This document shows, in pieces, positions 8,243-15,422 of a DNA stretch of 64,000 nucleotides. The notes under the pieces were generated by a model. The model saw only the letters and a list, made by a program, of their open reading frames with translations. It was not told the DNA's origin and did not search any database. This stretch comes from a bacterium (GTDB lineage: Bacteria; Desulfobacterota; Binatia; HRBIN30; CADEER01). A program made the position numbers and the translations under genes. The stretch lies in contig JAUIGL010000003.1 in the NCBI GenBank assembly GCA_030430165.1, forward strand, positions 62,001-126,000, given 5' to 3'. Position 1 is the first letter of the stretch. Each line of letters opens with the position of its first letter.

Positions 8243-9105
8243 CCGCCTCCGCCGATCTTGCGCCGAGCCGCCAGCCCCGCCGCCAGGAGCTGGTCGAGGG
8301 CCGCCGCGTCGCCCGCGTCGATCGCCTGCCGCAGGTCGCGCAGGGCGCCGCCGAGATCGTCGATCGAGCTGAGAACCTCCTCGCGATTGGCGAGGAAGAT
8401 ATCGCGCCACATCGGCGTGCTGCCGCCGGCGAGACGCGTCAAGTCGCGCAGTCCGGGACCGACCAGCTGCATCAATTCGTCTTCGCTGTCGGCCTCGGCG
8501 ACGGCGCGCGCCAGCGCGTAGGAAACCACGTGACCGAGGTGACTGGTCCAGGCGAGAGCCCGATCGTGCGCCGCCGGAGACATCTCGACCACCCGCGCGC
8601 CGAGGCCGCGCCACAGATCCGCGATCCGGTCGACCGCTGCGCGGTCGCTGCGCTCGCCAGGGGTGAGGACGCAGACGCTGTCCTCGAACAGATCCTCGCG
8701 CGCGGCGGCGGCACCCGCCTGCTCGCTGCCGGCAATCGGATGGGCACCGACGAAGGGGCAGTGCTCGGGGAGACGGCTCTCGACGTCGGCCACCACCGAC
8801 TTTTTGGTGCTGCCGGCATCGGTGACCACCGTGCCGGGTCGCAGGCCCGGCGCCAACCGCTCGACGATCGCGGCGTTCGAGCGAACCGGCACCGCGAGCA
8901 GAACCAGATCGACCTCGCCGATCTCATCGAGCTCGGAAGTCGCGCGATCGACCAGGTCGCGCTCGCGCGCCGTCGCCAGATTGGCCTCGCTGCGACCGAC
9001 GCCGACGACCTCGCCGACCAGTCCGCGGCGACGCGCGGCGGCGGCGAACGAGCCGCCGATCAGGCCGACGCCGATGACCGCGGCCCGCTCAAACAGACGC
9101 GCCAC
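8239..9105 (-). CDS. tyrA: Prephenate/arogenate dehydrogenase
   Basis: 288 residues. It oxidatively decarboxylates prephenate (or arogenate) for tyrosine synthesis. Rossmann motif GVGLIGGSFAAAA is at the N terminus with a following GVGRSE, suggesting NADP or NAD use that cannot be settled by eye. The TyrA signature HPIAGSEQAG is present, and a helical C-terminal dimer domain follows (LTRLAGGSTPMW). No chorismate mutase or ACT domain is attached. Its start overlaps the hisC end by 17 bases and its stop overlaps aroA by 4, so it is fully embedded in the aromatic operon. The preceding aminotransferase could supply either transamination order. Confidence 0.94.
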   Translation of the reverse strand: MARLFERAAVIGVGLIGGSFAAAARRRGLVGEVVGVGRSEANLATARERDLVDRATSELDEIGEVDLVLLAVPVRSNAAIVERLAPGLRPGTVVTDAGSTKKSVVADVESRLPEHCPFVGAHPIAGSEQAGAAAAREDLFEDSVCVLTPGERSDRAAVDRIADLWRGLGARVVEMSPAAHDRALAWTSHLGHVVSYALARAVAEADSEDELMQLVGPGLRDLTRLAGGSTPMWRDIFLANREEVLSSIDDLGGALRDLRQAIDAGDAAALDQLLAAGLAARRKIGGGG

Positions 9106-10201
9106 TGCCCCGTCCCTCGGCGAGCACTGCCGCCAGCGCCTCGAGGAATCGCTGGTTCTCGGCGCTCGTGCCGATCGTCACGCGGACGTGCTCGGGCAGG
9201 CCGTAGACACCGACCGGGCGAACGATCACCCCGCGCCGCAGGAGCTGCTCGTACACCGTGGCGACGTCGCCCACCCGAGCGAGAATGAAATTGGCCGCGC
9301 TCGGCACCCATTCGACTCCGAGATCGGTGAGACCGGCCTCGAGCTGGCGCATGCCCTCGCTGTTCATCTGGCGGCTGCGCGCGACGTGCTCCTGGTCGGC
9401 AAGCGCGGCGAGGGCGGCGCATTGCGCCAGCGAATTGACGTTGAACGGCGCGCGCAGCCGATTCACCAGCTCGATCACCTGGGGCGAGCCGACAGCATAG
9501 CCGACGCGCAGCCCGGCGAGGCCGTGGATCTTCGAGAAAGTCCGCAATACCAACATCGGGCGGCGATCGCCGACCGCCGCCATCGCATCGGGGTACTCCG
9601 GGTCGGTGACGTACTCGGCATAGGCCTCGTCGACGACGATCAGGGTCTGCTCGCTGACCGCGGCGAGGAAGCGCTCCCACTCGGCGCGGCGAAACATCGT
9701 CCCCGTCGGATTGTTGGGGTTGGCCAGAAAAACCACCCGGGTGTCGTCCGACACCGCCGCCGCCATCGCCTCGAGATCGTGGCCGTAGTCGACCGCCGGC
9801 ACGGTGACGACGCGCCCCCCCTGGGACTGCACCGCCATCGAGTAGATGACGAAAGCATGCTGCGCCACCACCGCCTCGTCCCCTTGGTGAACGAAGGCGC
9901 GCACCACCAGATCGATCAGCTCGTTCGACCCGTTGCCGAGCAGGAGTTGGTCCGGCGAAACCGCGTATCGCTCGGCGAGGGCCCGGCGCAGGTAGAACGC
10001 CCCGCCGTCGGGATAGAGATGCACCCCGGCGAGCGCCTCGCGCATCGCCTCCACCGCTTTCGGCGACGGTCCGAGCGAGTTTTCGTTGGAGGCGAGCTTG
10101 ATCGAACCACGGATCCCGTACTCGCGCTCGAGCTCTTCGATCGGTTTGCCCGGCGGATACGGTTGCAGCGACTGGATCCAGGGTTTGCTGCGCAGCTTCA
10201 C
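9089..10201 (-). CDS. hisC: HisC-type (histidinol-phosphate/aromatic) aminotransferase
   Basis: 370 residues, fold-type I PLP aminotransferase. SNENSLGPSP sits near the N terminus, ANPNNPTG in the middle, the PLP lysine is in TFSKIHGLAGLR, and RVTIGTSAENQRF is near the end (phosphate-binding Arg). This is the HisC subfamily. Inside a pheA-tyrA operon the likely in vivo role is aromatic amino acid transamination (the hisHb position of the supraoperon). A dual histidine/aromatic role is common in this family and is inferred here. Its ATG overlaps the pheA stop by 4 bases. Confidence 0.93.
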   Translation of the reverse strand: MKLRSKPWIQSLQPYPPGKPIEELEREYGIRGSIKLASNENSLGPSPKAVEAMREALAGVHLYPDGGAFYLRRALAERYAVSPDQLLLGNGSNELIDLVVRAFVHQGDEAVVAQHAFVIYSMAVQSQGGRVVTVPAVDYGHDLEAMAAAVSDDTRVVFLANPNNPTGTMFRRAEWERFLAAVSEQTLIVVDEAYAEYVTDPEYPDAMAAVGDRRPMLVLRTFSKIHGLAGLRVGYAVGSPQVIELVNRLRAPFNVNSLAQCAALAALADQEHVARSRQMNSEGMRQLEAGLTDLGVEWVPSAANFILARVGDVATVYEQLLRRGVIVRPVGVYGLPEHVRVTIGTSAENQRFLEALAAVLAEGRGSGASV

Positions 10202-11301
10202 CGCTTGTCTCCCGGCTCGGGCCAGTGCCAGGCCGGATAGGAACCGAGTACCTTGACGAACAACGCGCGTTTCTCCAGCGCCGCCAGGGCGCGGGTCATG
10301 CCGGCGGCATCGGTATGGCCGACCAGGTCGAGAAAGAAAACGTACTCCCAGGCGCGCCCGCGCAACGGGCGCGATTCGATGGTGCTCAAGTTGATCTTCT
10401 CTTTGGCGAACAGCTCCAACACCTTGAACAGTGCCCCGGCTTGGTGCGGAACCGCAAACAGCACCGAAGTCTTGTCATCGCCGGTGCGCGGGCTCGGCGC
10501 ATCCGGGCTGACCACGAGAAAGCGAGTCACGTTGTTGGGCAAGTCTTGGATGTTCTCGGCGACGATCTCGAGGCCGTAGCGCTCGGCCGCCTGGCGCCCG
10601 GCAATCGCCGCGGTGTTGCGCGCCCGCGCCGCCAGCCGAGCCGCTTCGGCGTTGCTGGCGACTTCCTCGATGGCGACGTCGGGGTACGAGCGAGTCAGCC
10701 AGTCACGGCACTGGGCCAGCGACTGCGCGTGCGACACGATCCGCTGCGGCCGCCGCGGCCGGCCGCGCGCCATCAGCAGGCAGTGATCCACCCGCAACAG
10801 GATCTCGGCCTTGATGGTGAGCGGCGACGGAATGAAGCGGTCGAGAGTCTGGGCGACGACGCCCTCGGTCGAGTTCTCGACCGGCACCACTCCGTAGTCG
10901 GCGCGGCCGCGCTCGACCTCCTCGAAGATGGCGTCGATCGAGCCGACCGGCGCCAGATCGGCGCCGGAGCCGAACTGCACGGTGGCAGCCTCTTGCGAGT
11001 AGGTCCCGGGAGGGCCGAGGTAGGTCACCCGCAGCGGCTTCTCGAGCGACAGACAGCTCGAGATCACCTCGCGAAAGATCGCCTGCAGGTGCTTGTTCGA
11101 AAGCGGTCCCTGGTTGGCTGCGGCGAGCTTCTGGAAGACCCGCTTCTCGCGGTCGGGAGCGTACACCTTGCGCCCGGTCTTCGCCTTGCGCTCGCCGATC
11201 GCGACCGCGAGTCCGGCCCTTTGGTTGAGCAGCTCGGTCAGCTGTCGGTCGATCTTGTCGATCCTGGAACGCAGGACCTCTATGGATACTTTCTTCGGCA
11301 C
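10198..11301 (-). CDS. pheA: Bifunctional chorismate mutase/prephenate dehydratase
   Basis: 367 residues in three parts. An AroQ-type chorismate mutase helix bundle is at ~5-85 (RSRIDKIDRQLTELLNQR). Prephenate dehydratase follows at ~94-275 (YLGPPGTYSQEA, VPVENSTEGVV, TRFLVV). A C-terminal ACT domain at ~285-355 carries the ESRP phenylalanine-binding motif, so feedback inhibition by phenylalanine is expected. It converts chorismate to phenylpyruvate. The start is GTG 11301; no strong ribosome site is visible. It is the first gene of the aromatic supraoperon, with the 11401-11659 repeat element upstream. Confidence 0.96.
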   Translation of the reverse strand: MPKKVSIEVLRSRIDKIDRQLTELLNQRAGLAVAIGERKAKTGRKVYAPDREKRVFQKLAAANQGPLSNKHLQAIFREVISSCLSLEKPLRVTYLGPPGTYSQEAATVQFGSGADLAPVGSIDAIFEEVERGRADYGVVPVENSTEGVVAQTLDRFIPSPLTIKAEILLRVDHCLLMARGRPRRPQRIVSHAQSLAQCRDWLTRSYPDVAIEEVASNAEAARLAARARNTAAIAGRQAAERYGLEIVAENIQDLPNNVTRFLVVSPDAPSPRTGDDKTSVLFAVPHQAGALFKVLELFAKEKINLSTIESRPLRGRAWEYVFFLDLVGHTDAAGMTRALAALEKRALFVKVLGSYPAWHWPEPGDKR

Positions 11302-11400
11302 GCTGCAACTCGGACCACGGACGCCGTTGGCTCGCCGCCGGCGAGCGGGCCCCGTGAGCTACCGCATGGACCTGGCGATTGCAACAAACCAGAGGCCGCA

Positions 11401-11659
11401 GTAGCGGGTCAGTTTGGTCCTTCAGAACTAAACTGAGCCTCGCTACGCTCGGTCATCCCGAGGGACCCTCACCCGGCCTCCGGCCGACCTCTCCCACAGG
11501 GAGAGGCATCTGAATTCCCTTCTCCCTTTGGGAGAAGGTCAGGATGAGGGTCCCTCAGATGGGGGCGAAGCCCCACCGATGTATTTGCAGAACTTTCGAT
11601 TGGCTCGATCCCCATCGAGGCACCTCGATCGCTCCCCGAGGTTCAAACTGACCCACTAC
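11401..11659. repeat. 259-bp element with terminal inverted repeats and internal palindromes (MITE-like)
   Basis: This fills most of the 372-base gap between pheA and miaA. The outer ends 11401-11415 and 11645-11659 are reverse complements at 14 of 15 bases. Inside are a perfect 11-bp inverted pair (11461-11471 / 11545-11555), a hairpin 11488-11506 (CCTCTCCC / GGGAGAGG) and a hairpin 11518-11538 (CCTTCTCCC / GGGAGAAGG). No open reading frame of note is present. The nested inverted repeats suggest a non-autonomous mobile element or REP-like repeat rather than a simple terminator. No clear target-site duplication is visible. Confidence 0.6.
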
Positions 11660-11673
11660 CAGTGCCGCGCCGC

Positions 11674-12579
11674 CTACTGCGCCGCGGCGGCGAGCAGGTC
11701 GTCGAGCTCGGCGTTCTCGCCGTCGAGCCAACGGATCGTCGGGTCGGGGCGAAACCAGGTCATCTGCCTCTTGGCAAAGCGCCGCGTCGACCTCTGCATC
11801 GCCTGCAGCGCCTGCTCGAGCGTCAGCTCGCCACCCAGGTGGGCCACCGCCTCGCGGTAGCCGATGCTGGTCATCGCCGCCGACGCCGGCGAGCAGCCCG
11901 CCGCCAGCAGCCCGCGCGCCTCGTCGATCAGGCCCGCGTCGAGCATCCGCACGCAGCGTTCGTCGATCCGCCGATGCAGCACCGAGCGCTCGGCGCGGAG
12001 CCCGAGCACCGACATCTCGAGACGATCGCCGGCAAAGCGATGCTGCGCCTGCCACTCCGAGATCCGGGTGCCGGTGAGCTGGAGCACTTCCAGCGCGCGA
12101 ACCACCCGCACCAGGTCGTTCGGATGAATCCGCTCTGCCGCCTCGGCGTCGACCCCCGCCAGCTCGCGGTGCAGGCACCCCGGCGCGGCGCGCTCGCGCT
12201 CGAGCAGGCTGGCGCGCACGGCGTCGTCCCGCGCCGGCCCCGGGAACAGACCGAAGCGCAACGCCTTGAGGTAGAGCCCGGTACCGCCGACCAGCACCAC
12301 AGAGCGGCCGCGCCCCTGGATCTCGGCCAGCGCGGCGCGCGCCAGCGAACGGTAGCGAGCGCAGTCGAACGATTCGTCCGGGTCGACGATGTCGAAGAGG
12401 TGGTGCGGCACGCGGGCGCGTTCGGCCGCGCTCGGCTTGGCGGTGCCGACGTCCATGCCGCGGTAGATCTGCCGCGAATCGCAATTGACGATCTCGCCGC
12501 CGAGCGCCTCGGCGAGCGCCAGCGACCGCTCGGTCTTGCCGACGCCGGTCGGGCCGACGAGCGCCACCACCGCGGTCAT
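11674..12579 (-). CDS. miaA: tRNA dimethylallyltransferase
   Basis: 301 residues. It transfers the dimethylallyl group to A37 of tRNAs that read UNN codons. P-loop GPTGVGKTERS is at residues 9-19, then NCDSRQIYRGMDVGTAKP and HHLFDIVDPDE, both MiaA signatures. RRFAKRQMTWFR is near the C terminus. Length is normal. It begins 28 bases after mutL ends, the conserved mutL-miaA order; no hfq follows. The short gap suggests co-transcription with mutL. Confidence 0.96.
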   Translation of the reverse strand: MTAVVALVGPTGVGKTERSLALAEALGGEIVNCDSRQIYRGMDVGTAKPSAAERARVPHHLFDIVDPDESFDCARYRSLARAALAEIQGRGRSVVLVGGTGLYLKALRFGLFPGPARDDAVRASLLERERAAPGCLHRELAGVDAEAAERIHPNDLVRVVRALEVLQLTGTRISEWQAQHRFAGDRLEMSVLGLRAERSVLHRRIDERCVRMLDAGLIDEARGLLAAGCSPASAAMTSIGYREAVAHLGGELTLEQALQAMQRSTRRFAKRQMTWFRPDPTIRWLDGENAELDDLLAAAAQ

Positions 12580-12607
12580 GAGCTCTCCGTGTCCCGAACC
12601 AGCCCGC

Positions 12608-14440
12608 TCAAGTGCGCTTGAACCAACGCTCGAGGTCGCCCCGGCTCAGCGCGATGAACGAGGGCCGGCCGTGCGGGCAGTGCCCCGAGAAGTCGGTGTG
12701 GTCCATCGCCCGCAGCAGCGCCGCAACCTGCTCCGGCGTCATGTTCTGGCCGACTCGCACCGCGCTGTGACAGGCGAGGCGCGACAGGATCGACTCGTTG
12801 GCTTCGTCGAGCCGGCGCGAGCGACCGATCTCGACCAGGTCTTCGGCGAGGTCGCGCACCAGGGTGGCGGCGTCGGAGTCGCCGAGCAGCGCCGGCACTG
12901 CCCGCACCGCAAACGAATCGCCGGCGTGCTCCTCGACCTCGAAGCCCATCTCGGTCAATTGGTCGAGATGGGCGCGCAGCAGGGAAGCTTCGCGAGCGCC
13001 GAGATCGACCACCTCGGGCACCAGCAGTTGCTGCCGCGGCACGACTCCGTCGCGCTGCGAATCGCGCAGGCGCTCGAACATGACGCGCTCGTGCGCCGCG
13101 TGCTGGTCGATCAGGACGAGCTCTTCGGCGCGTTCGCAGATCAGGTAGCCCGAGAACACCTGGCCGAGCACGCGCATCCCGGAGAAGTAGCCAGGCCCGG
13201 ACGCAACCGCAGCGGCTGGCGGCGGCGTCGGCATCGGCGCCGGCGGCGCTGGCGCGCCGCTCGGCGAGCCGATTTCGGGCGCGGCGGAGGGTCGCAGCAG
13301 CAGACGCGACGGGGTCGTCCCCGCTCCGCCGGGGCGCAGCGGAATCTGCCCCATCGCGGCCGCCTCGGCCGCGGGGGGCGCGGCGTCTCCACTGCGGCGC
13401 ATGCCATCGTCGGCGCGCAACCGCTTCTGCACCGCCTGGACCAGCAGATCGTGCACGGCACCCGAGCGGCGGAAGCGGACCTCCGACTTGGCCGGATGCA
13501 CGTTGACGTCGACCTCGTCGAACGGGACCTCGAGAAATACCACCGCGGCCGGATAGCGACCGTGCATCAGCAGCGTGCTGTAGCCGGCCATCAGCGCGTG
13601 GGTCACGACCTTGTCGCGCACGTAGCGGCGGTTGACGTAGGTGAAGATCTGACGCTGGCTGGGAAACGTCAGCTGCGTCGTACTGATCCAGCCGTGCGCG
13701 ACGCCGCTGCCGGTGCGGTGCTCGAAGTGGAGCAGTCCCTGCGAGCGCTCGGCGCGCAGCACCTGGCGGATCCGTTCGCTGTGATCTTCGACCGCCGTGT
13801 GATCGATCAGCTTGCGCCCGTTGTGGGTCAGCCGAAAGGCGACCTGCGGCCAGGCCAGCGCCAGGCGGTTGAGCAGCTCGCTGACGTGGCCGACCTCGGT
13901 GGCCGGCGTCTTCAGAAATTTGCGCCGCGCCGGGGTGTTGGCGAACAGGTCGGCGACCTCGATCCGCGTGCCGACCGGCGCCCCGGTCTCGCCCGCCTCG
14001 ACGATCTCGCTGTCGCAAACCACAACCCGGGTGCCGCCGAGATCGGCGCGGCGTCGCGTCACCAGGGTCGTCGCGCCGACGGCGCCGATACTGGCCAGCG
14101 CCTCGCCGCGGAACCCGAGGGTCGAGATCTCGAGCAGGTCGTCGACGCCGGCGAGCTTGCTGGTGGCGTGGCGCGAGAAGGCGAGCACCGCATCGGCCGC
14201 CGACATCCCCTCGCCATCGTCGACCACCGCGATCAGTGCGGTGCCGGCTTGCTCGAGCTCGACCGAGATTCTCGTCGCGCCGGCGTCGAGCGAGTTCTCG
14301 ACCAGCTCCTTGACCACCGACGCCGGCCGCTCGACGACCTCGCCGGCGGCAATCTGGTTGGCGATCACGTCGGGCAGGACGCGAACCCGATCCTCGACCG
14401 CCACCGGCGCCTCGCCGTCTTTCACCATGCCCGCGCCCAT
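12608..14440 (-). CDS. mutL: DNA mismatch repair protein MutL (endonuclease type)
   Basis: 610 residues. The GHKL ATPase domain is at the N terminus (ENSLDAGATRI, DDGEGM, RHATSKL), then a Pro/Ala-rich linker (~350-410) and a C-terminal dimerisation domain. That domain contains DQHAAHERVMFE, the metal-binding DQHA(x)2E(x)4E endonuclease motif, and CPHGRP near the end. MutL with this motif nicks the unmethylated or new strand itself, which fits organisms without MutH. The start is ATG 14440; ATG 14428 is possible. It is transcribed with miaA and divergently from the heptose nucleotidyltransferase. Confidence 0.96.
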   Translation of the reverse strand: MGAGMVKDGEAPVAVEDRVRVLPDVIANQIAAGEVVERPASVVKELVENSLDAGATRISVELEQAGTALIAVVDDGEGMSAADAVLAFSRHATSKLAGVDDLLEISTLGFRGEALASIGAVGATTLVTRRRADLGGTRVVVCDSEIVEAGETGAPVGTRIEVADLFANTPARRKFLKTPATEVGHVSELLNRLALAWPQVAFRLTHNGRKLIDHTAVEDHSERIRQVLRAERSQGLLHFEHRTGSGVAHGWISTTQLTFPSQRQIFTYVNRRYVRDKVVTHALMAGYSTLLMHGRYPAAVVFLEVPFDEVDVNVHPAKSEVRFRRSGAVHDLLVQAVQKRLRADDGMRRSGDAAPPAAEAAAMGQIPLRPGGAGTTPSRLLLRPSAAPEIGSPSGAPAPPAPMPTPPPAAAVASGPGYFSGMRVLGQVFSGYLICERAEELVLIDQHAAHERVMFERLRDSQRDGVVPRQQLLVPEVVDLGAREASLLRAHLDQLTEMGFEVEEHAGDSFAVRAVPALLGDSDAATLVRDLAEDLVEIGRSRRLDEANESILSRLACHSAVRVGQNMTPEQVAALLRAMDHTDFSGHCPHGRPSFIALSRGDLERWFKRT

Positions 14441-14524
14441 CCCAGACGACTAACACCGCCGCCCCCCGCGTGACAACGCCGCCTCGGTTGCCCTGCCCCG
14501 CCAGATCGCCGATGCTGGCGGCGC

Positions 14525-15022
14525 ATGGACCAGGCCGGCATCAGCGACCGCGAACCCCTGCGGCGCCGTCTCGCGGAGCTCCGCGCCCGCGGCAAGCGCA
14601 TCGTCTTCACCAACGGGTGCTTCGACCTGCTTCACCCCGGCCACGTGCGCTACCTCGGCGCTGCCCGAGCGCTCGGCGACTGTCTGGTGGTCGGCATCAA
14701 CAGCGATGCGTCGGTGCGGCGCCTCGGCAAGGCCGACGACCGACCGATCACCGGCGAGCGCGAGCGCGCCGAGATCATCGGCGCGCTCGCCGCGGTCGAT
14801 TTCGTCACCATCTTCGACGAGGACACGCCGCGCGAGCTCATCGAAGCGCTCGAGCCCGACGTCCTGGTCAAAGGCGGCGACTGGGCACCGGACCAGATCG
14901 TCGGCGCCGATTTCGTCCGGCGGCGCGGCGGCGAGGTCCACAGCCTGCCCTTCGCCGCGGGCTATTCGACCAGCTCGCTGCTCGACCGCATCCGCGCCAG
15001 CGGCGGCACCGAGCAGGCCTGA
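14525..15022 (+). CDS. rfaE2: Heptose-1-phosphate adenylyltransferase (HldE C-terminal domain type)
   Basis: 165 residues, nucleotidyltransferase of the cytidylyltransferase fold. [16 protein letters not shown] carries the HxGH catalytic motif, with [21 protein letters not shown] and VKGGDWAP further on. This is the domain that makes ADP-heptose from heptose-1-phosphate for the LPS core. In enterics it is fused to the kinase as HldE. Here the kinase is a separate gene at 19106-20116, so both halves are present but split. It is the only rightward gene in this stretch and ends one base before the convergent ridA stop. Confidence 0.92.
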   Translation: MDQAGISDREPLRRRLAELRARGKRIVFTNGCFDLLHPGHVRYLGAARALGDCLVVGINSDASVRRLGKADDRPITGERERAEIIGALAAVDFVTIFDEDTPRELIEALEPDVLVKGGDWAPDQIVGADFVRRRGGEVHSLPFAAGYSTSSLLDRIRASGGTEQA

Positions 15023-15023
15023 C

Positions 15024-15410
15024 TCAACGAGCGCGAGCGAGCGCCTCGATCTCGACCCGCGCGCCCTTTGGCAGGCTGGCGACGCCAACCGTCACCCGGG
15101 CCGGATAGGGTTCGCCGAAGTGCTCGGCGTAGATCTGGTTGACCGCCGCGAACTCGGCGAGATCGAGCAGGTAGACGGTCACCCGGACGACGTCGGAGAA
15201 ATCGAGTCCGGCGGCGTCGAGCACGGCGCCGAGATTGGCGAACACCCGCGCCGCCTCGGCGGCAGTTCCACCCGCGACCAGCTCGCCGGTCGCCGGGTCG
15301 AGTCCGATCTGCCCGGACAGGAACACCCATTCGCCGGCCCGCATCGCCTGGCTGTAGGGGCCGATCGCCGCCGGCGCGCGGTCGCTGTGGATGGCTCGGC
15401 GTTCGTCCAT
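15024..15410 (-). CDS. ridA: RidA family enamine/imine deaminase
   Basis: 128 residues, trimeric RidA/YjgF fold: IGPYSQAM near the N terminus, LSGQIGLDPATGE, and the PARVTVGVASLPKGARVEIE segment with the conserved arginine that binds the carboxylate of imine substrates. It clears reactive 2-aminoacrylate and related enamines made by PLP enzymes. It lies 12 bases after relA/spoT and is read with it. Such pairing recurs in proteobacteria, where ridA often follows spoT. Confidence 0.93.
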   Translation of the reverse strand: MDERRAIHSDRAPAAIGPYSQAMRAGEWVFLSGQIGLDPATGELVAGGTAAEAARVFANLGAVLDAAGLDFSDVVRVTVYLLDLAEFAAVNQIYAEHFGEPYPARVTVGVASLPKGARVEIEALARAR

Positions 15411-15422
15411 GGGCCCCTCCGT

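Noticed and set aside
11302-11400. A pheA attenuator or leader peptide
   Set aside because: No Phe-rich short frame and no clear alternative hairpins; not supported.
12485-14473. A 662-residue rightward frame opposite mutL
   Set aside because: Antisense filler in GC-rich DNA; mutL on the other strand has every expected motif.
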